Shown here: positions 54,033 through 63,775 of the stretch, in pieces
How the letters are laid out: the number at the start of each line of letters is the position of its first letter
Numbering within the stretch: position 1 is the stretch's first letter
Notes under the pieces: generated by a model
What the model was told of the DNA's origin: nothing
Database searches by the model: none
The model's input: only the letters and a program-made list of their open reading frames with translations
Made by a program: the position numbers and the translations under genes
Assembly: GCA_963971575.1 (NCBI GenBank)
Contig: OZ020625.1
Location: 1,488,001 to 1,552,000, forward strand
Reading direction: 5' to 3'
Source: Liopterus haemorrhoidalis
Lineage: Eukaryota > Arthropoda > Insecta > Coleoptera > Dytiscidae
Length of the DNA: 64,000 nucleotides

Positions 54033-54435
54033 ATTCAGACTTGGGCACAGTGCAACGGAAACTTTTGCAAAACTTCAGCAGGCCTACGGAGACAGTGTTT
54101 TGTCATGAACCCAGGTTTTTTGGTGGTTTAAGGCATTTTCAGAAGATGAATCATGCAGCGGAAGGCTTTCATCTTCAAGATCTGATGAAAATTTCGACAG
54201 AATCCGGGATCTTGTGCGTTCAGATCGTCGGTTGACAGTCAGAATGATCGGGGAAGAGTTGAATTTGACTCACACTACCATTCATCAGATTTTGCCCAAT
54301 GAATTGGGGATGACAATGCGCCTTGTCATACAGCAATATCAATAAACGAGTTTTTGCCCAGTAAAAACATTCCTGTGGCTCCTCGGCCTCCTTATTCGCC
54401 TGACTTGAGTCCTTGTGACTACAAAGTAGCATTCT
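54033..54435 (+). mobile_element. Mariner family S, copy 4 (fragment, tandem to copy 3)
   Basis: Begins inside the coding region (AGACTTGGGCACAGTGCAAC) and ends at TTGAGTCCTTGTGACTACAA. It keeps the clearest junction: GGGATGACAATGCGCCTTGT, where NELGM is joined directly to DNAPCH. Its tandem placement suggests local duplication rather than a new transposition. Confidence 0.8.
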
Positions 54436-54739
54436 TAAATATTCCTTCCCCTTTGTTGTAAACCCTTCGGCACCATAAAACATTATCCTGCTTTACTGTA
54501 TTTATAATTTAAGAGGAGCCATTAAGTGCATATTACATGAAATATACCCTTGACGTTGTTTTTATCCCTGCCGCTAGAGTGTACAATGCTCCTGTCGAGA
54601 CAGGACAAATTAAATGTAATAACTAACGAATTATATCCTTTCCAGAAAAGGTAATAAAAAAATAAAGAGCTGTGGATGATACAAATAAAAAAATTATTTA
54701 ACAATTACTGAATAGCAATTTCATAAAAATGTTTACAAA
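54436..54739. other. No recognised feature
   Basis: AT-rich sequence with a GCCGCTAGAG word near 54571. It leads into repeat Q. Confidence 0.4.
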
Positions 54740-54850
54740 AAAATACGCGAACTGACACGCTTGAATACGTAGTCTGGTGGTCAAATATTGTACTAAGCGC
54801 TCTAGTACTATTTGTACTTATTACATATGTTCTAGTGTTGAATTTTTAGG
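54740..54850 (+). repeat. Dispersed repeat Q, copy 3
   Basis: GAACTGACACGCTTGAATAC to TTCTAGTGTTGAATTTTT matches 5700-5800. It lies directly upstream of the mariner remnant T. Confidence 0.65.
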
Positions 54851-54859
54851 ATATCTTAC

Positions 54860-55410
54860 GTGGAACTACGGCATCGCAGACCGCGCGAAACATTAATAGT
54901 GTATTTGGCTCTAGTGTTACTACGCAGCAGACAATATCAAATTGGTTCGCCAAATTTCGTAAAACTTAAAAACCAAACAAAAAAACAAAACCTGGCTCAT
55001 CGATCGCAGCAGAAATATACAGCAACCAACTAGATGAAATGATGCAAAAACTTAAATAAAACAGGCTAGATTTGTCAACAGATCGACTACTATCTTATGG
55101 CATGATAACGCTAGACCACACACTGCACAAATGACTGTGGTAAAACTACAGGAATTGGAGTTGGAACTTCTTCATCATCCTCCATACTCACAAGACTTAG
55201 CCCCCACTGACTGCAAATTGGACAACTTTTTAATAGGAAAACGTTTAATTCCGACAATGCTGTAAAACTGGTCTTCCAGGAATTCATTGACTCTCGTCCG
55301 CCAGGGTTTTATACCACCGGCCTGAACAACCTGCCGCTTAAATGGCAAAAATGTATAGACAATATGGTGCATACTTTGATGAATAAAATAATTCATCATA
55401 TTTGTAAGTT
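54860..55410 (+). pseudogene. Mariner-type transposase remnant T, internally deleted
   Basis: A helix-turn-helix part reads TASQTARNINSVFGSSVTT and QQTISNWFAKFR. After a large deletion, HDNARPHTAQMTVVKLQELE and then HHPPYSQDLAPTD give the second and third catalytic aspartates, followed by a C-terminal LPLKWQKCIDNM. Several stops and frameshifts. A different subfamily from the 13330 and S mariners. Confidence 0.8.
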
Positions 55411-55756
55411 ATGTACCAACTTTGCCTTTTTTTCTAAAAATTTCATCCTTGACGACCTAATATTGCACAATTGTTGAGAAATACTGTTTCCTTTGAACTA
55501 AAATATGATGTGATAGACCGTGGAAACTTCGCTGTTAGAAATATTTCCTGAATATTATGGAAAAACAGTTAGGGTATTTTTATGTCTTTCCAACCGTAAA
55601 ATACAGTATTTTTATAAAGGTATAATGTATGTTTTCCTTACAGTAAAAATAGAAATATTTCCGAGATGTTTTTCTAAGGGTATCTGGAGTGTTTCACAAT
55701 GAGATTACCGTTAATTTTTTTTTTGTGGATAAATATACAGGATAGTTAAAGTTAAA
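55411..55756. other. No recognised feature
   Basis: AT-rich; the 60-codon frame at 55520 has no domain. Confidence 0.4.
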
Positions 55757-55942
55757 GGCTATTCCAAACCTTTAGGCGGAACTAAATGGAATTTTAATTT
55801 TCTCAAGTTTTAACGAGCTATTTTTTTCATGTTTGATGTTTGAAGGTGGCCTTTGCTAAACAAAATGATCAAAAGCTTTACTTTACCGATAAAAATTACT
55901 AGTTGTCGAAATCTAGTTCCGCTTAAACCAAAGAAACAGGCT
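55757..55942 (-). mobile_element. MITE family B, copy 6 (complete)
   Basis: GGCTATTCCAAACCTTTAGG to AACCAAAGAAACAGGC; about 186 bp. Confidence 0.82.
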
Positions 55943-56402
55943 CCACGTATATGTAGGACGTTAGTAAAGTTTTGAGATACGGGCTTACTTTTTAAACTTT
56001 TTCAAAGTGCTTCCTATCACTTTCAGTACACTTCCTCATACGTATAAACCACGGGTTAAAAATGTCTTCCCACTTTTCAGTTGGTACTTCTGCAAAGGTT
56101 TGGTCCCAGGCTACTGGAAGCTCATCATCGCTCTTCAAACTGGGGCCTTTAATTTTATCCTTGTTGAAAGGAAAGAATCCAAAATCACAAGGAGCAAGAT
56201 CTGGGCTACACGGAGGATGTTCTAACACTTGTAGTCCAGAATTATTAAAAAATTCTTTTAGTTAGTTAATTTCAATGCGTGGGTGCATTGTCTTCATGCA
56301 AGCGCCATGTGTCAAGGGGTGAATGTGGCAATTTTTGAAGAGACGAGATTTTTGAATAGTGAATCAACTGAGGTTTATTAAACTCTTGGTGGTAACTGTT
56401 TT

Positions 56403-57545
56403 TTGCTGTTCTAATAATAATAGTAATTTATTTATTGACCATAATACAAAATAAAACATTGTCTTAGTCAGTCATACAAGCAATACAATAAAAAATACAA
56501 ATACATGTTAACATGGAGGAACATAATAGGCAATAATTATTAGGGTAGTACAATAATATATGTTCTTAATATATGGACATAAATAAATTTAAAATTTAAC
56601 ATTAAAAAATTCATCAGTCGAGTAGAATGGGTTTCTAATTAAAAATTCTTTTATAACGGGTGTTTTTTTTAGAGGTATAGAACTTTAAATTGCAATAAAA
56701 CAACGATGGATTATTCGATTGACATGAATTTTTTTTTATTCGAAAGATAATCTTGTGGCATTACATTAAATCATACCAACAAGACGGCGCAACATGTCAC
56801 ACAGCTCGTGCCACAATCGATTTATTGAAAGACACGTTTGGTGACCGCCTAATTTCACGTTTTGGACCTGTGAATTGGCCTCCAAGATCTTGTGATTTAA
56901 CACCGCTGGACTACTTTCTGTGGGGCTATGTAAAGTCATTGGTCTATGCGGATAAACCACAAACGCTTGACCATTTGGAAGACAACATTCGCCGTGTTAT
57001 TGCCGATATACGGCCACAAATGTTGGAAAAAGTCATCGAAAATTGGACGTCCAGATTGGACTACATCCGAGCCAGCCGTGGCGGTCATATGCCAGAAATC
57101 ATATTTAAAATGTAATGCCACAAGATTATCTTTCGAATAAAAAAAAATTCATGTCAATCGAATAATCCATCGTTGTTTTATTGCAATTTAAAGTTCTATA
57201 CCTCTAAAAAAAAACACCCATTAGTTTCCTTGAAATTCAGAAAACGCAGGACTTTATATTCCTCTGGCAGAATATTAAAAAATTTATGCTGTAATAATTA
57301 AAGGCATTGCGTGATTTAGTTAAACGTAAAAAATTTGGATATATATGGTTTTTATTTCTGGTACCATGCGAGTGCATTCTGTCGCCAGTTGGCCATACAT
57401 TTCTATTTTTATAGGCATACAATATACACTGATAAATATAGAGGGAAGGTAATGTCATTATTTCTGATTATTTAAATGCATTCTTACAATCAGCTCTATA
57501 GTTATTTTTTCCTAAAATTCGAATAGCACGTCGTTGAAGGAAAAA
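56403..57545 (-). mobile_element. Non-LTR retrotransposon 3' fragment inserted in mariner V
   Basis: The minus strand encodes the end of a reverse transcriptase frame: LQRRAIRILGKNN, LPSLYIYQCILYAYKNR, RMHSHGTRNKNH, and after a frameshift an LPEEYK motif. The frame continues across the inserted element (56656-57221) with IKEFLIRNPFYSTDEFF. The 3' tail is an (ATT)n-like run near 56405. 5' truncation is typical of LINE insertion. Confidence 0.83.
56656..57221 (+). mobile_element. DD41D-type element with ~105-bp inverted ends, inside the LINE
   Basis: The ends ACGGGTGTTTTTTTTAGAGG and complement extend as near-perfect inverted repeats for about 105 bp on each side. TA at 56654-56655 and 57222-57223. 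566 bp. The remaining coding (56753-57115) is the transposase C-terminus from QQDGATCHTARATI to RSCDLTPLDYFLWGYVKS. The 41 residues between the two aspartates place it with DD41D elements, but it is a different family from 60285-61589. Confidence 0.92.
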
Positions 57546-57840
57546 ATTCTATTGGCTGAAGCAGAATGTTCTTCTAGAACAATTCTTCTAATAATCCCTT
57601 ACTTACCGAAGAATACAGTTTCTTCACAGATCTTGATTGTCTTACCGCAGTAGTTTCTTCGTCTTCAAGTATTGTTTCTTGACTTTGATGGCACATCATA
57701 ATAAAGCCCTGTTTCGTCTTCTGTCACAATGGAGTTCATGTATTTCGAGTGTCCCTTTTTTTCGACACCATTCAACTCTTATTGCTGTTTGGGCATCAGT
57801 CAGGTTGTGGGGTATCCATGGGTACGTTTTGTTGGTGACT

Positions 57841-58244
57841 GGTTAGAAGTATTAGAATTGATGCGCAAGAAAACGACAATTTTGATCGTGAAGTAAACAT
57901 GGAATGACATTTACATGGAGGTTAAGTCATATGGTTGTAGAACAAATAACGAACATATTTCACCTAAATGGATAATCTAAATAATAAATTCAGAATAAGA
58001 AAACTTTATATGTATTTGAAGCAAGTATTCTAGAACGTAATGTTTTAGAACGAATAATTGAATTGTAAATACATTTTAAGTTTAGATTTAACAATAATAT
58101 ATTAAAATCATATAGGTATATATTTATTTTAGGACACAAAATGAGAAAATACCTAAAAGTAAAAATAATTTTGAAGCAGTAATACCAAGATTTAATTCTA
58201 AAACATTTAAAAACCAAATGAAAACAACTGCATTCAAATACATA
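57841..58244. other. AT-rich stretch, possible 3' UTR of a minus-strand gene
   Basis: No repeat recognised. TTTATT (AATAAA on the minus strand) near 58119 would be a usable polyadenylation signal if 58245-58443 is a terminal exon. Confidence 0.35.
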
Positions 58245-58443
58245 TTACTTTTCATCCCCACCACACTTATTCATTCCAGTCATTCGACCTCGAGTCATCG
58301 AATGAGTAGAATGAATAGAACGAGAATATTGTCGCAAGAAAACGCGTATTCCGATTAAACCGAAACCAGAAATGGCACAACAAAACGCACCCCATAACGT
58401 GCAAACTCTCCTAACTTCCAGACGGTTGCGAATAATTGGATAG
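58245..58443 (-). CDS. Candidate terminal exon of an unknown membrane protein
   Basis: On the minus strand, an acceptor CACCAG ends at 58444; the frame then runs 66 codons to TAA at 58245-58247. It reads IIRNRLEVRRVCTLWGAF, then a hydrophobic stretch CCAISGFGLIGIRVFL (one likely membrane helix) and a basic, Ser/His-rich tail. GC content is higher than the neighbourhood and no repeat matches it here. No polypyrimidine tract is obvious and the upstream exon is not seen, so this is tentative. Confidence 0.35.
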
Positions 58444-58930
58444 CTGGTGCATTAATGTGCAAAGACTCCTCTATCTGTCTCTATGTAAATCGCCTATTTT
58501 CATTGACCAGTTTTTTAACCATAGCAATATTTACAGGAATAACTGTTTACGGGATCCAATCAAATCTCGTAGATTTTTAAACGGTCATGAAAAATGAAAT
58601 TTAAGAATTGGAACGGTTGAAGTTTTTCAACTGATTATTTCTATTGATCAATCTGTTCTTGTTTTACGTCGCGTGTATCATATCTGATGTAAATTATGTC
58701 GATACATTTTTTTATTGTGCCAAATAGCTAGGTTATGACAGCGAAACCCATTTAGAGTAGTTTGCATGACTAGGAAACTTATAAAATAACACTAAAGTCA
58801 GTTTTGTGAAACAAGAACATATATTGACAATATCAATATATTTCTTACCTATATTAATATATCAGGGGAACCGGAAAGAAAGACATTATTTTAGAGTACA
58901 AAATAATATTTTCTAGAAATTTAAATTATG
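58444..58930. other. No recognised feature
   Basis: AT-rich sequence, no convincing frame. Confidence 0.4.
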
Positions 58931-58935
58931 CATAA

Positions 58936-59058
58936 TTACAAAATATAATTTCCATCATTATTTATTACGGCTTCCCAACGTTGTACTAATTTTTCGATAC
59001 CTTCTCTATAGTTTTCTGGTTTTGACTTAAAATAACTGATTAAGTGAGTTTCTACGTT
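58936..59058 (-). pseudogene. Mariner transposase C-terminal fragment
   Basis: The minus strand reads VETHLISYFKSKPENYREGI, EKLVQRWEAVINNDGNYI and a stop, the usual mariner C-terminus (LPERW-type motif with LVQRW here). It is cut off on its upstream side by HINE-F5. Confidence 0.7.
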
Positions 59059-59062
59059 TTTA

Positions 59063-59850
59063 CCGACCGCCAACATATATAAGGGAGGTATTGTGATCAT
59101 ATTGATTTTGACAATTCGATGGATCTCCACGAATGGAGGTCCCTTTTTTCCAAAATTTCGACTAAAAATGGAATTAAATCGTGAACATTTTAGAGCGATT
59201 ATTTAGCAACAGAAAAATATTTTGAAAAAATTTATTTAACAAAAGTTGCTATAAAAAAAATAACTAACAACTTTTATATGAGACATTTTTTTTGGTAAAA
59301 CGAAAAATTTTTGAATTTTTTCATATTTATATGTAACGTTTCCATGGTCATGATAAATAATATCTCTGTTAAGTTAGTTTTACACAATTCAATTAATTGA
59401 TCAACAAATTGAAGTTTTTTGTCAAGTAATTGAAAAATTTATTGGTAACCTTGGGAACAAAAACTTCACTTTACACACATCAATTTATTTATCAATTTTT
59501 TTGAAAATTTTTACATTACCAACTGTAAAACATGTTGACATATTTATCAAAATGAAAATATTGAAAAAATCTTCACAAAATTACGAGCTGTGAACAAAAA
59601 CAAAAGAAATAACCTAGATGATGATAAATTAGAACGTTTGAGGTTATGTTAGATTTGAAAACGAAACAAAAATAATATGTTTCAAGGTTATGCTACAACT
59701 AAACAGTTGGCAATATCTTAACAGATAAAAATATACCTAGAATTCCCTAAAAAATTGATGAAAAATTGACGAAAAATAGAACTTGATCAATTAATTGAAT
59801 CGTGTAAAACCCACTTTAGAAAATATCGGGCCAAGTTATTTCTACTCTGC
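59063..59850 (+). mobile_element. HINE family F, copy 5, with a Harbinger-like MITE inside
   Basis: ACCGACCGCCAACATATATA at the left; the (GTCT)n block is missing; TATGTAACGTTTCCATGGTC and GCCAAGTTATTTCTACTCTG match copy 1. The 3' hairpin is lost. The MITE at 59372-59815 splits it. Confidence 0.78.
59372..59815. mobile_element. PIF/Harbinger-like MITE with TTA target duplication
   Basis: The ends AGTTAGTTTTACACAATTCA and (complement) AGTGGGTTTTACACGATTCA are inverted and continue AATTAATTGATCAA. TTA at 59369-59371 and 59816-59818; HINE-F1 shows the site with one TTA. A 3-bp TWA duplication is diagnostic of PIF/Harbinger. 444 bp, non-coding. Confidence 0.88.
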
Positions 59851-60282
59851 TCCATATTTTGTGACTGCCGGTCTTTATGTAACGAAAATTAACCCAATTC
59901 CAATATTCATTCGTCATGACAAATATTTCCTCATTATGAAAATGCGATGTCTGCATTTTCGTAACCAGGCCACATACGTCAGACGCTGACGAATAGTTTT
60001 TAATCAGACAGCTGACCATCACAATGTCTAGATGTCGTAATCCTGACCTAGAATTACCTATGTGACAATATGTATCCGAATGGAATGTTTCTAATAGATT
60101 TTTGAATTTTTGTCTGTATTTTCTGTTGGTTGTTTTGGACTTGTACTTTGTGAGTGTTTAGTTTATTGTTGTGAGTTTTATTGCTTATGATGGGTGTTTG
60201 GTATTGAAGAATATTGTTAATGTTGTTATATTATTTCTGATTGTTGTTGTTCCATTTTTCATTAAAAATAAAATCTTTTTAA
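59851..60282. other. No recognised gene; segment partly repeated at 61667
   Basis: GTTAATGTTGTTATATTATT at about 60211 recurs at about 61671, on the other side of the DD41D element. The rest is unannotated. Confidence 0.5.
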
Positions 60283-60284
60283 TA

Positions 60285-61589
60285 CAAGGTGTCTCAAAAG
60301 AAATTTTATGTTTAGTGGATCGATTAAAAAAAAAGTAAGCCGTATATAGAAAAAATGTTTATTGATTATTAAAATACTCTTTTTGGGGATTTATTTTTTA
60401 AAAATAATATCGTCTAAATGTAGACCCTCGCGTTCTCGGCACTCATTTAATCGAACAGTAAAATTACTTATGACGTCTCGGCAGGTGGACTCAGGGATGG
60501 CTGCCATTTCGTGACGGATATTTTCTTTCAAATGCGCCAGTGAAGTCGGTTTATTGGCGTAAACTTTAGATTTAAGATAACCCCATAGGAAAAAGTCCAT
60601 AGGGGTTAAATCTGGACTGCGTGGAGGCCAATTTATGTCACCTCTCCGGGAGATCAATTTGCCTGAGAAAATTTCACGTACACGTGGCAGAGACATATTG
60701 GACGTGTGTGAAGTTGCTCCGTTCTGTTGGAACCATATTCTTTGGTTATAGCCAGGAAAGTTTTGCAGTTCAGGTACCAAGAAGTTGTCTAACATCCCAA
60801 CAAAACGCTCTGAATTCACTGTAACTGCACGCCCCCTTTCGTCTTCAAAAAAGTAAGGGCCGATAATTTCTCGCGCCGACATCGCAGCCCATACGGTCAC
60901 TTTAGGCGAATGTAGGGGTTTCTGATGTTTGCGTTTCGGATTCGTTGCACTCCAGTAGCGGCAGTTCTGCTTATTTACGTGGCCATTAAGATGAAAATGA
61001 GCTTCATCTGAAAACAAAATGTTGGTAAACGTTGAAAATCGCTCAATCACCTGATTTACGAAATTAAGCCTCTGCTTGGGGCTTTAATTCTTGCACCAAT
61101 TGAATTTTGTAGGGGTGCAGCTTTAGGTCTTTGTGCATAATGATGTAATGTAATGATGATCTATGCACATTTAAAGCACTTGCGCGCTTCCGAATTGAAA
61201 GGTTCGGGTCGTCACGAACAGACTGATTAACATTCTCCACGTTTTCTACCGTTCTTGATGACCTAGGTCGCCCGGATTTTGATTTATCCAGCGTTGTACC
61301 AGTCTCTTTAAACTTTTTAACCCAATGTCGAATGAGAGGAATGCTTGGCGCATCATTTAAGTGGCGAAAACCTCGAATACTGCAGAATTTTCTACGCGCT
61401 ACAGTCGCCGAATCACCGTTTTTGTAAAACTCTCGCACGCATAACGCGCGGTCTGCTCCCGAGAAACGCTCCATAGCGACTGACTTCCTAAGAGCCAGGC
61501 TACTGATTGACATAACCCCCGCGCCCCTCGGATACGTTGCGTTCACGCAGTAAGCTAAATAAATATAAAATTTCTTTTGAGACACCTTG
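60285..61589 (-). mobile_element. DD41D (rosa-type) element, copy 3, near full length
   Basis: Inverted ends CAAGGTGTCTCAAAAGAAAT and complement, TA at 60283-60284 and 61590-61591, 1305 bp. It is the most complete of three copies and carries the transposase frame on the minus strand. Confidence 0.95.
60391..61513 (-). pseudogene. DD41D transposase, nearly complete, one frameshift
   Basis: From ATG at 61513 (MSISSLALRKSVAMERFSGA): helix-turn-helix (RFSGADRALCVREFYKNGDS), second helix-turn-helix with linker (SGRPRSSRTVENVENV, SIRKRASALNVHRSSLH), then the catalytic domain with LFSDEAHFHLNGHVNKQNCR (first Asp), FQQNGATSHT (second position, Asn instead of Asp) and RSPDLTPMDFFLWGYLKSK (third Asp). 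41 residues separate the second and third positions. An 8-bp deletion near 61060, relative to copy 2, shifts the frame. The Asp-to-Asn change and frameshift make it inactive. Confidence 0.92.
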
Positions 61590-61734
61590 TACAATAAGCA
61601 ATATATTTTCATATTCTTTTCAATATCCCTAGACTTTTCTGATGTGTGTATTATGGATTGTATGTAATGTTGTTAATGTTGTTATATTATTTCTGATTTC
61701 TGATTGTTGTTGTTGTTTTGGTTGTTGTAGGAGT

Positions 61735-61937
61735 GTTGGCGATGGTGGCAGTGTGAGTAGGAAGGAGGTGTGGGTGGCACGTGGTCGTACCCGCGGACAT
61801 CGGTCCGTTGTGCTTGTTGTGTCGCTGACGGTCGTGCGCTGCCGGCTCCTCTGAGAGGATGACGAGGACGTGGGCCCCGGGCCCCATGGAGTTCGGGTAG
61901 GCCTGGCATCGCCGGCCCCAGCCCCCCTAACAACACC
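61735..61937 (+). other. Putative GC-rich 5' untranslated exon
   Basis: A TTGGTTGTTGTAG acceptor-like motif ends at about 61731, after which GC content rises sharply. Frames on both strands stay open through it because of composition; I regard the 124-codon minus-strand frame (61629-62003) as a shadow. Confidence 0.4.
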
Positions 61938-61988
61938 ATGGAACTTCCGGACAGGGACAAGTGCTACAGGCCTCTTGCCTTTGACAAG
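61938..61988 (+). CDS. Candidate first coding exon of a downstream gene
   Basis: ATG at 61938 in a good context (CAACACCATGG) opens MELPDRDKCYRPLAFDK and meets a donor AAG|GTAAAA at 61989, phase 0. It lies in the most GC-rich ~250 bp of the window (61735-61988), as expected of an insect 5' exon. Next exons would lie beyond the window or past the repeats to 64000. I do not recognise the protein from 17 residues. Confidence 0.5.
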
Positions 61989-62189
61989 GTAAAACACCAC
62001 CATAACATTACATCATTACATCTTTCAGATAACAACATGCCCACTGCCTTTATATACAGTAATACCCCGCCACTCGACGTTAAGGCAGCAGTCTGACTGA
62101 TGGAGCGCCGTCGTGTAACGTAGCGCCGAGTCGTATAGTGTCATTTAAAAATTTAAAAGCTTGTCTGACTGATCAAGTTCTGTCGAGTA

Positions 62190-62595
62190 CAGTCTGTTTC
62201 AAACGGTTAAGCGGAACTAGATTTTGCAATCTAGTTACTTTCATCGTTTAAATCGTGCTTTTCGGCCGTTTTGTTTAAGCTTTGTAAATCATACTTACAA
62301 TAAACATTTTTTGGTAATTTTTTTCATCATTTTAAAATGTCATTTTCTTTATATGTTAATTTTTTGTGTCATTCTTATTACAAATTTCCCAATTATTTAT
62401 ATTTTTGTCATAAAATATATAAAAAAAATAATTGACATTGACATATATCATACGTTTCCATGGTTTCATTGTTGGAATTTTAAATTTTGACATTCCAACG
62501 TGAATAATTAAATAACCCTAGCAAGGTCCCTTCTTGTGACAACCTAAAAGAACAAAATTTCCATTTAGTTCCGCCTAACCGTTTGAAACAGACTG
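62190..62595 (+). mobile_element. MITE family A, copy k
   Basis: 406 bp, both inverted termini, TA at 62188-62189 and 62596-62597. More diverged than copy l. Confidence 0.92.
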
Positions 62596-62690
62596 TATTA
62601 TCGATCATTCAGTGTCAAATAAATTTGTTTCTCACTTGTCAAATAGTGCATATTCCAACCTAAAATAATACTATCAAACAGTTAATACTA

Positions 62691-63096
62691 CAGTCTGTTC
62701 CAAACGGTTAAGCGGAACTAGATTTTGCAATCTAGTTACTTTCATCGTTTAAATCGTGCCTTTCGGCCGTTTTGTTTAAGCTTTGTAAATCATACTTTCA
62801 ATAAACATTTTTTGGGTAAGGTTAATATCATTTTAAAATGTCATTTTCTTTATATTTTGATTTTTTGTGTCATTCTTAATACAAATTTCCCATTTATTTA
62901 TTTTTTTGTCATTAAAATATCTAAAAAAATATTTAATTTTGACATATGTCATTCGTTTCCATGGTTTCATTGTTGGAATTTTAAATTTTGACATCCCAAC
63001 GTAAAAAATGAAATAACCCAAGCAAGGTCCCTTCTCGTGACAACCTAAAAGAACTAAATTCCCATTTAGTTCCGCTTAACCAATTGGAACAGACTG
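62691..63096 (+). mobile_element. MITE family A, copy l
   Basis: 406 bp, both inverted termini, TA at 62689-62690 and 63097-63098. Confidence 0.93.
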
Positions 63097-63775
63097 TAAT
63101 TAGCGAGTCCATTTTACTCTATATTGTAATTTTTTTTTTTTTTTTTGACGTTCCAACTGTCAAATAATATATGGTTATGAACTGTATATACTTAAATGCG
63201 CATGTGCTATTGCGTCGAGCGTCGTGTGAAATTCAAACCGGTTTGAAATACAAACAACTTGATGCTACTTGACAGCAAACGATGGTTCAGTGCGACTCAT
63301 GCCCTTAGTTAACGTGTGTTTGAAATTTGCTCGACAGCAAACGATCGACAGCACTCGATCAGTCAGACCGCGGCCTTATTCGTTATGAAAAAGCGTCGAG
63401 TAGCGATTACGTCGAGTGGCGAGTCGAATTTCTCCATAAGAAATAAAGGGAATTATATGTACATATATAGATATACATATAAGGAAATACATATATGTAT
63501 ATGTTTTCCTTTTAGCTATGCTTGCGTTTCTATCCTTTGGATCCATAATTATAAATATAAATCACTTATTTTAGCAAAAAACAAAAAGTTCATAGCTGCA
63601 CTAAATCTGAGTTGTCGTCAAGATATCTAGGCGCGAACTGCTGGCCATGCGTTCATTTCGCTTTGTTTACCAAAATATGTATCACGTGATCGGTACTCGA
63701 TCACACGTCGGATAGCGATGCTTCCGTCGACTCTCACTCTCGACATTTACGTCGAGTGGCGAAAACGTCGAGCTA

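Larger units (their letters stand above)
55985..57840 (-). pseudogene. Mariner-type transposase remnant V, split by a LINE
   Basis: Read on the minus strand. 57840-57560 encodes IPHNLTDAQ and IVTEDET (first catalytic aspartate) in shifting frames. The LINE occupies about 57545-56403. Then 56402-55985 continues with HEDNAPTH (second aspartate) and VLEHPPCSPDLAPCDFGFFP, ending in HFEKV at 55992. Frameshifts and stops are numerous. Confidence 0.82.
62059..63775. repeat. GTCGAG-rich repeat unit U carrying two MITE A copies
   Basis: TACCCCGCCACTCGACG at the left (62066) and CGTCGAGTGGCGAAAACGTC at the right (63751) are inverted. GTCGAG, CTCGAC or GTCGAGTGGCGA words recur near 62170, 63215, 63330, 63390 and 63410. 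A diverged transposon or former tandem array is the likeliest origin. No coding. Confidence 0.6.

Noticed and set aside
61629..62003. 124-codon minus-strand frame
   Set aside because: It overlaps the GC-rich putative 5' exon on the other strand; proline/serine/arginine runs reflect composition. No domain, and the plus-strand ATG and donor are better supported.
1358..62991. Recurring ~90-codon frame beginning MQSSYFHRLNRAFRPF in many places on both strands
   Set aside because: It lies wholly inside MITE A copies and is shared only because the copies are nearly identical DNA. Indels shift it freely and composition is that of AT-rich DNA.
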